A stretch of 64,000 nt of DNA from Rickettsiales bacterium. GTDB lineage: Bacteria; Pseudomonadota; Alphaproteobacteria; Rickettsiales; UBA998. The notes below the pieces were generated by a model. It was not told where the DNA came from. It made no database searches and was given only the letters and a program-made list of their open reading frames with translations. The stretch is taken from contig JAMWZD010000002.1 in assembly GCA_024304995.1 (NCBI GenBank), forward strand, positions 62,001 through 126,000, written 5' to 3'. A program made the position numbers and the translations under genes. Position 1 is the stretch's first letter, and each line of letters begins with the position of its first letter. This document shows positions 17,184-25,551 of this stretch, piece after piece.

Positions 17184-17864
17184 TTAGAAATTATGCGTAT
17201 AATTTACAGTGAATGCATGGTTCTCATAATCGAAATCTTCTGATGATGCACCAAGACCTGCACCGCGCATTTCTGCACCTTCTGTAGCAGTATAGCGGTA
17301 ACGCGCACCAATGTCAGATGAAGATGTCAGCATGTAGTTCACACCCACATTACCTTGATATGCAAAGGCTGTTTCATCGTCATCCAAAGCTGTGCCGCCG
17401 CTGGTGCGGAAATTGTCTGCATCAATGCGTGCCAGACCCACACCCAGACCATAATAAGGAACGAAGCGAGTGCCTGTGTTATATTCGTGATACATATTTG
17501 CCATCAACGTGCCGACCTGCAAATCACCGTCTGATCCTGACAGATTTGCACCTGCTGCACTGTGTCCGTCCACTTCATTTTCACCGTAACCCAGTTCAAC
17601 ACCCAGTTTCACGTTATCAATAAAGAAGAATTTACCTACGTTATAACCCACTTCACCAGTCACCACATAACCATTGTCATAATCTGTGTTGACGTTCAGT
17701 CCAGGTGCTGCGTTGAAGCTGGTATCTTCAACAGAGGTAACCCCTGCGTTGATGCTGCCGTAAGCGCGTTTAAAGCGGTCTTCAAATTTTGGCATATGGT
17801 CATTTGCCTGTGCAGCAGTTGCTGCAAAACCAGCCAGTAAAGAAATTGCTAAAGTCGTTTTCAT
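17184..17864 (-). CDS. Outer-membrane beta-barrel protein
   Basis: The 226-residue precursor has a cleavable signal peptide (MKTTLAISLLAGFAATAAQA). It then shows the alternating aromatic/polar strands of a small eight-stranded barrel: YGSINAGVTS, GYVVTGEVGYNVG, GVELGYGENE, FVPYYGLGVGLARID, DIGARYRYTATEG. It ends in VNYTHNF, with the C-terminal Phe that BAM recognises. The family resembles the OmpW/Opa-type or 'porin family' surface proteins. It is a monocistronic unit with its own terminator. A structural or adhesive role is likely, but ligand is unknown. Confidence 0.85.
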   Translation of the reverse strand: MKTTLAISLLAGFAATAAQANDHMPKFEDRFKRAYGSINAGVTSVEDTSFNAAPGLNVNTDYDNGYVVTGEVGYNVGKFFFIDNVKLGVELGYGENEVDGHSAAGANLSGSDGDLQVGTLMANMYHEYNTGTRFVPYYGLGVGLARIDADNFRTSGGTALDDDETAFAYQGNVGVNYMLTSSSDIGARYRYTATEGAEMRGAGLGASSEDFDYENHAFTVNYTHNF

Positions 17865-17956
17865 CTATAACTCCGTTTGTTTTGTGCCTGCACGTTAGGG
17901 GGTGTTATATCAATTTTCAATAAATTTATGCAGGAAACATCTAAGCGATGATTTAT

Positions 17957-19495
17957 TTATTTCAGCAACAAATAAATTACCACTGCAAGCAGTCCAATAG
18001 CTATATAAGTTGCAAATTGTGTTTTCTTGCGGTTGCCCCCCAGCATTTTGATGGTGGTGTTATCCAGCACCAGTTTCCCCTCACTCACTTGTTTGAGCGC
18101 AGTGTTAAGAGATTCCAGCGTTTCAGGCAGGCGTTGCAACTGTTCCAGCGTGTCCTGCGCACGGGTGAGCGCAATGGCAGGTTTGCTGAGATTCTGGCGA
18201 TACCATGACATGATCAGTGGTTCAGACATTTTCCACATATTGATGTTCGGGTTGAGCGATCGCCCGATACCTTCTGCCAGCATCATGGTTTTTTGCAGCA
18301 GCAACAGTTGCGGTTGCAGGCGCATCTCAAAGGTTTCGGACACTTTGAAGAGTTGCGAAAGCAACCGTGCCACGGAAATTTCATTCAGGTTTTTGTTCAA
18401 AATCGGTTTGCCAATCGCCATACATGCCATTGCAAATTCATCCACGGATTTATCTGCTGGAATAATCCCGAAATCTGCATGGACTTTTGCAATCAGGTAA
18501 TAATCCTCGCGCAAAAACCCGCTTAGCACCTGCGCCAAAAATACGCGGTTTTTGTAGTCCAGCCGTCCCATAATGCCGAAATCGACCACGGCAATGCGCC
18601 CATCATCTAAAATGAAGATGTTGCCAGGGTGCATATCGGCGTGGAAAAATCCGTCCCTGAAGACCTGACAGAAAAAACTATCTGCGGCATATTCAATCAG
18701 CTTGTTGGGATCGTGTCCTTTTTCGATAATGGTTTTCACGTCATTGCCTGGTGTGCCGTAAATACGTTCCAAGGTCAGCACGTGGCTGCTGGTGCGCTGC
18801 CAATCTATCTCAGGAACGTAAAATCCTTCCTGCCCTTCAAGATTTTCTTTAAGCTCCACGGCGGCTGCCGCTTCATAACGCAAATCCAGCTCGAGCAGGA
18901 CGGATTGCGTCATGGTTTCCACCATTTCCCTTGGGCGCATACGCTGGAAGGAGGGGATGCGGCGTTCAATATTGTCTGCCAGCCATGCGAACAATTCAAT
19001 ATCGCGCATAAACCGTGCTTCCACGTCTGGTCGCAGAATTTTCACCGCCACGTCTTCGCCCTCTGTCGTCACCGCAAAATGCACTTGCGCCATAGACGCG
19101 GCTGCCACGGGTTTTTCTTCAAAATGGGCGAACAGTGAGTCGATACTGGTTTCAAATTCACGTTCAATAATCTGGCGTGCGATTTCCGTGGGGAAGGGGG
19201 GGAGTTTGTCCTGCAGGAACGCCAGATCCCGCGCGAGTTCATCGCCTATTAAATCTGCCCGCGTGGAAAAAACCTGTCCTAACTTAATAAAGGTAGGACC
19301 AAGCTCCACCAGCGCATCTGCCAAGCGTTCACCCGGGCGTTTGCCCTTTGCTGCTTTTTTGCGAAACAACAACGCACTGGTACGCTTGATGACAGGAAAC
19401 GCAGGCGTTTGTTCAAAAATGAACAAGGCATCATGTTTCGCCAGCACAGAGGCAATTCGGAACAAAGACAGACTATTTTTAACGCGTGAAAACAT
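17957..19495 (-). CDS. ubiB: Ubiquinone biosynthesis accessory ATPase UbiB
   Basis: UbiB belongs to the ABC1/ADCK atypical kinase-like family needed for ubiquinone synthesis at the inner membrane. The 512-residue protein has the signature KxGQ motif (TFIKLGQVFSTRADL), the Ala-rich loop AAASMAQVH in place of a Gly-rich loop, the HADMHPGN catalytic segment and VVDFGIMG. One hydrophobic helix lies at the C-terminus (YIAIGLLAVVIYLLL). It works in the same pathway as coq7 (9061) but is not linked to other ubi genes. Confidence 0.95.
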   Translation of the reverse strand: MFSRVKNSLSLFRIASVLAKHDALFIFEQTPAFPVIKRTSALLFRKKAAKGKRPGERLADALVELGPTFIKLGQVFSTRADLIGDELARDLAFLQDKLPPFPTEIARQIIEREFETSIDSLFAHFEEKPVAAASMAQVHFAVTTEGEDVAVKILRPDVEARFMRDIELFAWLADNIERRIPSFQRMRPREMVETMTQSVLLELDLRYEAAAAVELKENLEGQEGFYVPEIDWQRTSSHVLTLERIYGTPGNDVKTIIEKGHDPNKLIEYAADSFFCQVFRDGFFHADMHPGNIFILDDGRIAVVDFGIMGRLDYKNRVFLAQVLSGFLREDYYLIAKVHADFGIIPADKSVDEFAMACMAIGKPILNKNLNEISVARLLSQLFKVSETFEMRLQPQLLLLQKTMMLAEGIGRSLNPNINMWKMSEPLIMSWYRQNLSKPAIALTRAQDTLEQLQRLPETLESLNTALKQVSEGKLVLDNTTIKMLGGNRKKTQFATYIAIGLLAVVIYLLLK

Positions 19496-19557
19496 ATCAC
19501 AATATGCATACGCTATTTTGCGATCAGATGCATTATGTTTATGATGACGTGAAGTTT

Positions 19558-19587
19558 AAGAAAAAAAGCAGCCTTAGGGGCTGCTTA
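19558..19587 (-). terminator. Terminator of the 19585-20154 gene
   Basis: AGCAGCC (19567-19573) pairs with GGCTGCT (19579-19585) around a five-base loop. On the minus strand it is followed by a run of seven T. The stem begins within the stop codon of the gene. Confidence 0.75.
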
Positions 19588-20154
19588 TAAGATAATTTTT
19601 TTGTCTGTATGCAGGATATTCAGCGAAGCTGTTTTGCCATTAAAGTGCAGGTTTCTTTCGTTGTTGCCTTCAATATCTAATTTATACAGCATATCAAACC
19701 GAATTTTGAAGATGTTATAATCCTTTTTGGTTATCAGTGCAGGAATAGTTATCGTCCTGTCTGAGACGGAAAGAATATGGCTTCTGTTCACATAATGCGA
19801 CACACTAATGTCAGATTCACACACAACATAACATACATGGCTTGAGCAGGGCTCTTTAGGAGAGCCATTTTCACAGAGAAAAAATGCCAGCTCCTGCCAG
19901 CGGTAAAATGGTCTGACATGCCTGACCTGATAGCTCTTATGTTCTGATGAAACAAAACGTTCATTTCTAAAATAAAAAAGAACCTGAGGGTCATATGAAG
20001 TATTGGAAATATTAGCACACACCGAACGTTTCCATTTTGGAAAATTCATTTTATATGCGTCTAACGTTACATACTGCCTCAAACCAATTTTGTTATTTTC
20101 CGTTTTGTACAGAGTATATATTCTGGCGGTGCAGCCATAGCGAAGATAACGCAT
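19585..20154 (-). CDS. Hypothetical Cys-containing protein, 189 residues
   Basis: No family is recognised. The protein is basic, aromatic-rich and has seven cysteines, several in the middle (FLCENGSPKEPCSSHVCYVVC). No convincing signal peptide or membrane segment is seen with this start, although the N-terminus is uncertain. Predicted structure is mainly beta. It has its own rho-independent terminator and is separated by 100 bases from a second orphan gene of similar size. Clear sequence similarity between the two is not visible by eye. Confidence 0.55.
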   Translation of the reverse strand: MRYLRYGCTARIYTLYKTENNKIGLRQYVTLDAYKMNFPKWKRSVCANISNTSYDPQVLFYFRNERFVSSEHKSYQVRHVRPFYRWQELAFFLCENGSPKEPCSSHVCYVVCESDISVSHYVNRSHILSVSDRTITIPALITKKDYNIFKIRFDMLYKLDIEGNNERNLHFNGKTASLNILHTDKKIIL

Positions 20155-20221
20155 TGTAAATGGTTAGTCATTGACTCTGAATAAATTACACTGCGTTAAT
20201 AGCGTTTTTTGCGAATCTGTA

Positions 20222-20250
20222 CAAGAAAAAAGCCCGCAGTTGCGAGCTTT
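20222..20250 (-). terminator. Terminator of the 20255-20785 gene
   Basis: AGCCCGCA (20231-20238) pairs with TGCGAGCT (20241-20248), with one G-T wobble. On the minus strand a T-rich tract follows. It lies a few bases beyond the stop. Confidence 0.75.
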
Positions 20251-20254
20251 TAAG

Positions 20255-20785
20255 TTATTGCCAGAATGGAAAGGTAGATGTTTCTATCTGCATATTCTGG
20301 AACATGTGATAACGCATCACGCCATCAAAAAAATGTTTTATTGCAAATTGCTGTGATTTCTTAATAGCGTATAATGAGTATCGCGTTCCTGCAAATAGCA
20401 AGATAGGAAAATCATCATTCTGATAAGCCATCAATTGATGTTTGCTATGTATCAGAATCAGACAATATTCTTTATCAGGATTTGCCATATGCATGTTTCT
20501 CACCTTTACACATTTGTCTCTCTGATCTCCTGTGTAAATAAGATATACCGTTTTAAAACATTGTCTATCTATTACAACTCTTTCTTTGTTGCCAGGAAGA
20601 ACGAACAGCGACATATTTTTTCCCATGTTAAAACAAGCGCTAAGATGATTTTTTCGCAAAATGTATCTTGCTGTAAATCCACGTTCAAATACTCCAGAAG
20701 TTTCTGCCTGAGCTGAATAGCAAAAAAGCGCCATATTAAGAGTTCTGAGATAATGAAAGCCGTTTTGATTTTGGGATGTTCCCAT
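20255..20785 (-). CDS. Hypothetical protein with possible signal sequence, 176 residues
   Basis: No family is recognised. With ATG 20785 the N-terminus holds a moderately hydrophobic stretch ending in FCYSAQAETSG, which resembles a signal-peptidase I site (AQA|ET). An alternative ATG (MALFCYSAQA) lies 17 codons in, and no Shine-Dalgarno distinguishes the two. The mature region is predicted beta-rich (SLFVLPGNKERVVI, FKTVYLIYTGD, YCLILIHS, FPILLFAGTRYSLY) with a few cysteines. It has its own terminator. Export to the periplasm is possible but not certain. Confidence 0.55.
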   Translation of the reverse strand: MGTSQNQNGFHYLRTLNMALFCYSAQAETSGVFERGFTARYILRKNHLSACFNMGKNMSLFVLPGNKERVVIDRQCFKTVYLIYTGDQRDKCVKVRNMHMANPDKEYCLILIHSKHQLMAYQNDDFPILLFAGTRYSLYAIKKSQQFAIKHFFDGVMRYHMFQNMQIETSTFPFWQ

Positions 20786-20952
20786 AATGAAAAGTCAAAG
20801 CAGATGCTATGATATAAAAAATTGCTGACGTAGAATAAAAGAAACGCAATGAAGAATAAAGTCTTTTGTTTACTTTTCTTTATGTTCTTTCTATGGTGCA
20901 GGAGTAATTCTTATCAGACTTACAGTACCTTATCTTATCATAGCATAGCATT

Positions 20953-21381
20953 ATGGCTAAACAAATTTACGGCTTTAGCAGCATTTCACCCGAGTTTGTT
21001 GAGGGAGTTATTTCCGCTTTCATTGCCTGCGTTCCATGTTTTCTGGAGAGTGGTGATAGTAATTTTATTGCTTTTACCTCCGAAACGGTAGAAGTTGACA
21101 ATATAACGGCTGTATCCATTCTGATGACATCAGTATGCAAGGATGTAGCAGGTGTATTGATGTCAAGTAGTTGCCTTACCAAAAAGCAGGCAGACGGACT
21201 TGTCACAAAATATATTAATGGCAAATATCTCAAGAATCGCATTATTCAATCTGATGCATATGCATATTATTCTATTGAAGATATGACATTATGTGCAGAA
21301 AAAATATTGCGCAAGCTGAACGATGTGTTCATTAAAAAAGCCGAAACAATAGACGAAGATTCAATCAGTCATGCGTCATAA
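20953..21381 (+). CDS. Hypothetical protein, 142 residues
   Basis: No family is recognised. The soluble protein is mostly helical and contains five cysteines (for example IACVPCF). The central segment (ITAVSILMTSVCKDVAGVLMSS) is hydrophobic but broken by polar residues, so it may be a buried helix rather than membrane-spanning. No clear Shine-Dalgarno precedes ATG 20953. A strong terminator follows twelve bases after the stop, which supports transcription of this strand. An overlapping frame at 20849-21091 with a hydrophobic start is considered less likely. Confidence 0.5.
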   Translation: MAKQIYGFSSISPEFVEGVISAFIACVPCFLESGDSNFIAFTSETVEVDNITAVSILMTSVCKDVAGVLMSSSCLTKKQADGLVTKYINGKYLKNRIIQSDAYAYYSIEDMTLCAEKILRKLNDVFIKKAETIDEDSISHAS

Positions 21382-21392
21382 CATAAACTTCT

Positions 21393-21426
21393 AAACCACG
21401 CTAACTCTTAGCCGTGGTTTTTTTTT
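21393..21426 (+). terminator. Terminator of the 20953 gene, overlapping the lgt stop
   Basis: AAACCACG (21393-21400) pairs with CGTGGTTT (21413-21420). An inner CTAA/TTAG extends the stem past one bulged C. A run of T follows on the plus strand. The stop codon of convergent lgt (21401-21403) lies inside the structure. Confidence 0.75.
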
Positions 21427-22225
21427 GTCCTTTCCGATAACTCCACATCATAAGGCCGCCACCTACTAGCATCATCGGAATGCAGAGCCATTGCCCCATG
21501 CTTAAACCCAGACTCAGCAACCCCAGATGCGCATCAGGTTCGCGGACGAACTCCACCATGAATCGCGCAATGCCATAACCTGCTAAAAACGCACCGCTGA
21601 TGAAAGACGGGTAGCGCAAGAATCCTTTGCGGGCGAGCAGGAACAGGATGCCAAACAACATTGCACCTTCCAGTGTTGCTTCATAAAGCTGGCTGGGGTG
21701 GCGGGGCAGTGCGCCGCCGTAAGGGAAGACCATGCCGTACCATGCATCAGTCACGCGCCCAAACAATTCGCCATTAGCAAAGTTTGCCAGCCGCCCGAAG
21801 AACAGCCCCAACGGCACGGCGCAGCAGATCAAATCCATCAAACGCAGATACGGCAATTTATACCATTTCGAGAACAAAAAGAAGCTGATGATCACGCCCA
21901 GCGCCCCGCCGTGAAAGCTCATCCCGCCTTGCCATGTTTTGAAAATATCCACAGGGTTTTCGATGAAATAGGGCAGGTTATAAAACAGCACATACCCCAA
22001 ACGACCACCCAGCACCACACCAAGCACGCCCCACAACACCATGTCATCATGGAGTTTTTTGGTGAGGATGGGTGTTTTTTGTTGCTTGTCCAGCCAGCCA
22101 ATCAACCACCAGCCCAGCATGATGCCGATAATATACGCCAAGGCATACCACCGCACATCGAAGCCAAAAATGCTTACTGCAATGGGGTTAATATCAGGAA
22201 AGGTCAGTGCGAGGGCGGAAATCAT
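21401..22225 (-). CDS. lgt: Prolipoprotein diacylglyceryl transferase
   Basis: Lgt attaches diacylglycerol from phosphatidylglycerol to the lipobox Cys of prelipoproteins in the inner membrane. The 274-residue protein has about seven membrane helices. It keeps the family signatures GGMSFHGG, GRLANFANGELFGR, HPSQLYEA and the C-terminal FMVEFVREPD. The ATG overlaps the hldD stop by four bases (ATGA), so it is translated as part of an hldD-lgt unit. Its substrates in this window include the lipoproteins at 14168, 23374, 23723, 36515 and bamD. Confidence 0.96.
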   Translation of the reverse strand: MISALALTFPDINPIAVSIFGFDVRWYALAYIIGIMLGWWLIGWLDKQQKTPILTKKLHDDMVLWGVLGVVLGGRLGYVLFYNLPYFIENPVDIFKTWQGGMSFHGGALGVIISFFLFSKWYKLPYLRLMDLICCAVPLGLFFGRLANFANGELFGRVTDAWYGMVFPYGGALPRHPSQLYEATLEGAMLFGILFLLARKGFLRYPSFISGAFLAGYGIARFMVEFVREPDAHLGLLSLGLSMGQWLCIPMMLVGGGLMMWSYRKGQKKTTAKS

Positions 22226-23223
22226 TTCACGTATGGATTGTCTTGTGACAAATAATGCTGCACATAATCACGCACACCATCTTCCAGACTGGTGAACTCT
22301 GCATCATACCCCGCGTCGCGCAGCTTCGTCATGTCAGCTTGTGTGAAATATTGGTATCGTGGGCGCAAACTCTCTGGCATCTCGATATAGTCTATATTCT
22401 CCGTCTGTTCTGCCGCAGCAAAAGTTGCCCGCGCAAGGTCTGCGAAGGAACGCGCCTGCCCTGTGCCAACATTATATAAGCCAGAGGCAACAGCCTCATG
22501 TTCCAGCAACCACAGCACGACATTCACGCAATCTTTTACATACACAAAATCACGTTCCTGCCCGCCATCTACGTAATCTGGGTGATAGCTTTTGAACAGT
22601 TTCACTGCCTCACCATCTCGCACAGCAGGATATATTTTGGAAATCACACTTTGCTGGTCTGCCTTGTGATATTCATTCGGGCCATATACATTAAAAAATT
22701 TCAGCCCTGCCCATTGCTTCGGCTGTGGTGCGCCGTGCTGGATATTGCGCATCACGAAATAATCAAATGCGGTTTTGCTCCATGCATAGGTATTGAGTGG
22801 TTGCAAGGCGCGCAGATATTCCAGATCATCTCTGTCGGTAAACCCCAGTTCCCCCGCGCCATAAGTTGAAGCAGAGGAGGCATAAATAAAGCGTTTCTCA
22901 TTCTGAGCGCACCAACCATAGAGCACTTTGGACAGTCCGATATTCGCTTCCAGCATCGCATCACCATCTGTCACCGTGGTGGACGAAATCGCGCCCATAT
23001 GGATGACCGCGTCCAAATCTCCGCGGTGCTGTTCCATCCAGTAAAACATCTCGTTTGGGGAAATCACTTCATCAGGATAGACCCCTGAAATATTGCGCCA
23101 TTTATCGTCATTGCCCAGAAAATCTGCGACGGCAATATAGGCATCTGGAAAACGCTCAGCAATGCCTGCGACAATGTTTGAGCCGATGAACCCTGCACCG
23201 CCCGTCACTAAAAAACTACGCAT
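22222..23223 (-). CDS. hldD: ADP-L-glycero-D-manno-heptose 6-epimerase
   Basis: HldD (RfaD) epimerises ADP-D,D-heptose to ADP-L,D-heptose, the last step before heptose enters the LPS inner core. The 333-residue short-chain dehydrogenase-type protein starts with the NAD(P)-binding GGAGFIGSNI motif. It has SSASTYG and the catalytic Tyr/Lys pair in YAWSKTAFD, then the family-specific KFFNVYGPNEYHK and DFVYVKDCV. It heads the unit with lgt. A GmhB-like heptose bisphosphate phosphatase candidate is at 61284, far downstream. Confidence 0.95.
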   Translation of the reverse strand: MRSFLVTGGAGFIGSNIVAGIAERFPDAYIAVADFLGNDDKWRNISGVYPDEVISPNEMFYWMEQHRGDLDAVIHMGAISSTTVTDGDAMLEANIGLSKVLYGWCAQNEKRFIYASSASTYGAGELGFTDRDDLEYLRALQPLNTYAWSKTAFDYFVMRNIQHGAPQPKQWAGLKFFNVYGPNEYHKADQQSVISKIYPAVRDGEAVKLFKSYHPDYVDGGQERDFVYVKDCVNVVLWLLEHEAVASGLYNVGTGQARSFADLARATFAAAEQTENIDYIEMPESLRPRYQYFTQADMTKLRDAGYDAEFTSLEDGVRDYVQHYLSQDNPYVK

Positions 23224-23373
23224 ATCAAGGAAACTCCTGCGAAAATATGTTGCATAAACAAGCCATAACGCAAAAAAATGCCCTCCGCAACGCGATTATG
23301 GCTTTATGCTTGCCATTTCTTAACACTTTTTGTTATGGTGCGGCATTGTCTTAATTTAAATAATGTGAAACTA

Positions 23374-23736
23374 ATGATGAAATATACGCTGACTGCTTTA
23401 CTCTCTTTATGCTTGGTTACTGGTTGTAATACTGTTGCTGGTATTGGAGAAGATATCAGTACATTAGGCGGCGGTATGAGAGGGTTTGCAGATGCCAGCC
23501 GTCAGACGACTACAGAAGCCTATAGAATGGATGCGGTAGAACATCAGCAGCGTGCGCAGCAACGTCAGGCAATTGTGAGAGCATATACCGCTGCGCCTGC
23601 TGCAACTGCTGTGGAAGCAGAAGAAGTGCAGGTGGTGGCAGAGGAAGTGGAAGTATCCACAGTGCAAAATGATGCGTACTCGCCATCGCGTGATGGTGGG
23701 CAGAACTTCCGCTTTAATATCCGTGAATTTGATTAG
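23374..23736 (+). CDS. Entericidin-like lipoprotein with extended C-terminus
   Basis: The 120-residue precursor begins MMKYTLTALLSLCLVTGCNT, a lipoprotein signal with lipobox LVTGC. The first mature residues, CNTVAGIGEDISTLG, are the hallmark of entericidin A/B-type small lipoproteins. Entericidins are only about 40-50 residues long. Here an additional Ala/Glu/Val-rich tail of about 80 residues follows. I chose ATG 23374 because the upstream extension in frame lacks signal character. A shorter member of the same family is at 36515. It overlaps the next lipoprotein gene by 14 bases. Confidence 0.75.
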   Translation: MMKYTLTALLSLCLVTGCNTVAGIGEDISTLGGGMRGFADASRQTTTEAYRMDAVEHQQRAQQRQAIVRAYTAAPAATAVEAEEVQVVAEEVEVSTVQNDAYSPSRDGGQNFRFNIREFD

Positions 23737-23998
23737 GCAGATATCTATTACCGCATTATTATGCTGTGCTGCCTGCAGCCCGGCAATTGAATATGACACA
23801 TTATTGCAGGATGCAGGACGCACCATCCGCAATGTCGCCAATGACGGATATCGCACGATTACGGGCGACCCGCTGGACGAACAGCTTGAAGCAGAAAATG
23901 AACGCCGAGTAAAATACCCTGGCTTGCTGCCCACCGCACCGCCGCCCATGCTGGAACCCGTGCCGCCACCCAATGCGGCGGGTGAGCCGCCAGGGTGA
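23723..23998 (+). CDS. Small proline-rich lipoprotein
   Basis: The protein begins at a GTG (23723) inside the end of the previous gene. Other in-frame starts at 23669 (ATG) and 23729 (TTG) are possible. It carries a lipobox ALLCCAAC, with the most likely lipidated Cys in CAACSPA. The mature part is about 70 residues, with a charged middle (EQLEAENERR) and a proline-rich tail (TAPPPMLEPVPPPN). Tight overlap with the entericidin-like gene suggests co-translation. No function is assigned. Confidence 0.6.
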   Translation: MNLIRQISITALLCCAACSPAIEYDTLLQDAGRTIRNVANDGYRTITGDPLDEQLEAENERRVKYPGLLPTAPPPMLEPVPPPNAAGEPPG

Positions 23999-24005
23999 GG
24001 TTGGT

Positions 24006-24788
24006 TTAAACACGGAAGCGGTTGCGCAAACCGAGGATGATGAGGAAGATGAACAATGTGCTGGTGACCCACCATGCAAATGTGCCTATGGTGAGGCTGA
24101 TGGAGGCAACGCCTTTTATCAAAATAAGATTATCTTCTAATTGTGAGATATATAAACGTGATACTGGCATCACTGGCAAAGCATTGGAAAGCATATATTT
24201 GAACGCATCACCATAATCACGGAAGATTTTTGTGAAATACAGAATTTTAGTTCCAGCGAGCAAACAGGCAATCCACCAATAAAACGGGCGGAAGAAGGTT
24301 TGCCCATAATTGCAGATTTTATCGAACATTAAATCCGCGATGGATTGCCATGTATTATATTCATTCCAGCGTTTGGCGCGATGTTCATCTGCATGAAAGC
24401 GAAGGGCTGCTTCATGGTGTTTGTTATTTTCAGCAATTTCTTTTAAGCGTCGGAGGCGATATATGTCGTAAATATCTTCAACTACTTTGAATATTTTGAA
24501 ACGAGACTTTTTGTCATAGGCTAGATTGTAATTAATTTGTGATAGATCTAAATGATGGGCGCTTTTGATATTTCTAAAGTCTGGCACACACCCGTAATGC
24601 CCTTTAACTTTGAAAACTTTATTTATATGAAAACTTTGAAAAGTTAGCCTGTCAAAAAAGAGAAATTTACCATCAGGATCTCCCACTCTAAGCGATGATT
24701 CTATGAAATCAGAATGCGCAAATGTAACTGATACCAAGCTTTTTGGTAATTTTGTGTTCTTCTTTGAATACCGAAAAAACATTCGCAC
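24006..24788 (-). CDS. Pentapeptide-like membrane protein, C-terminal reading frame (after frameshift)
   Basis: This frame continues the protein begun at 25456. It starts with the last beta-helix-like turns (SLVSVTFAHSDFIESSLRV, LFFDRLTFQSFHI). It then has a conserved helical segment (RRLKEIAENNKHHEAALRF, HADEHRAKRW) and the FFRPFYWWIACLLAG membrane helix. A second, C-terminal hydrophobic hairpin (residues about 215-255) follows. This tail is typical of alphaproteobacterial pentapeptide-repeat membrane proteins. The ATG at 24788 lies at the overlap and may not be a real start. Either -1 frameshifting at 24773-24779 or a one-base indel joins the two halves. Confidence 0.7.
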   Translation of the reverse strand: MRMFFRYSKKNTKLPKSLVSVTFAHSDFIESSLRVGDPDGKFLFFDRLTFQSFHINKVFKVKGHYGCVPDFRNIKSAHHLDLSQINYNLAYDKKSRFKIFKVVEDIYDIYRLRRLKEIAENNKHHEAALRFHADEHRAKRWNEYNTWQSIADLMFDKICNYGQTFFRPFYWWIACLLAGTKILYFTKIFRDYGDAFKYMLSNALPVMPVSRLYISQLEDNLILIKGVASISLTIGTFAWWVTSTLFIFLIILGLRNRFRV

Positions 24789-25456
24789 TTGTCAAATTTG
24801 GCGCTATAAAACGAAATTTCATTTATTCCAAAGGAGATTTTATCGAAGTACATAGCGCAATATTTGAACTCTGTTTGTATAAAAATAATTTTGCCGTCAT
24901 TAAATACACTATCATCAAAAGTTACCCTTTCACATTCAAATTTAGCTTGGGAAAAATTTACCTTTTTTCCTAAGAAACGTACATTTTTAAATTCAGTTTC
25001 AGTTGAATTAAATACTGATTCCTTAAAGCAAACGTCGCCTAGAAAAATAGATTTATTGAAAGAGACATTCTTACCGCCAAAGTGCGTATTGCTAAAATCT
25101 ACGTTTCCATACCCAAATTTTGTTTCCAAAAAAGACGCTTTGTTTCCAAAGTTTGTTTTCTTGAAAATTATGTTGCCATTTCCAAATATGCTTTTATCAA
25201 AGTTTAGATTTATGTGGGGTCCAAAATTAACACTCTCAAAAGTAATGCTGCCTGACTTTGGAAAAATTAAATTACTAAAATCAAATTTATCACTGTTTTT
25301 CATGCCCCTGAATAAGTCGCGATTCTGGTTGTAGTCGAAAAAACTGAAATCTATATCGCAGGCGGGGTTTTCATTTGCCCACTTATTCCAAGCATTTCTT
25401 CCTTTCAGTAGTAAGCGTACCGCTTGCAAGCTTTTCAATATTTTCCTTTCACCCAT
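24701..25456 (-). CDS. Pentapeptide-like repeat protein, N-terminal reading frame (before frameshift)
   Basis: The 251-residue frame starts at ATG 25456 after a good Shine-Dalgarno (GAGAGGTGA). A short basic helix is followed by about 150 residues of degenerate five-residue repeats built on Phe: FDKSIFGNG, FKKTNFGNK, FLETKFGYG, FSNTHFGGK, FNKSIFLGD and so on. Such repeats form a quadrilateral beta-helix. The last 25 residues after the slippery site (GIQRRTQNYQ onward) break the pattern. That indicates the original protein continued in the frame of the 24006-24788 entry, giving about 482 residues in total. The region is markedly A+T-rich. Confidence 0.7.
   Translation of the reverse strand: MGERKILKSLQAVRLLLKGRNAWNKWANENPACDIDFSFFDYNQNRDLFRGMKNSDKFDFSNLIFPKSGSITFESVNFGPHINLNFDKSIFGNGNIIFKKTNFGNKASFLETKFGYGNVDFSNTHFGGKNVSFNKSIFLGDVCFKESVFNSTETEFKNVRFLGKKVNFSQAKFECERVTFDDSVFNDGKIIFIQTEFKYCAMYFDKISFGINEISFYSAKFDKCECFFGIQRRTQNYQKAWYQLHLRILIS
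24773..24779 (-). other. In-frame slippery heptamer T TTT TTC
   Basis: On the minus strand the codons TGT TTT TTC are in the zero frame of the 25456 gene. A -1 slip gives TTT TTT CGG and enters the frame of the 24006-24788 entry. The site is exactly where the repeat pattern changes frame. It may be programmed frameshifting, a one-base deletion in a T run, or an assembly error. Confidence 0.6.
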
Positions 25457-25551
25457 AAATCACCTCTCGCTCAAACACATACCACATTTCCCCACCCCGC
25501 GCCACACACTCCCACTTGCAAATTTCTGCGCAGCATCGTAATGTCACGCGC

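Noticed and set aside
20849-21091. An 80-residue frame with a hydrophobic start overlapping the 20953 gene
   Set aside because: Its later half is low-complexity and overlaps the better-supported frame. A frameshifted signal peptide for the 20953 gene is possible but not supported by pattern.
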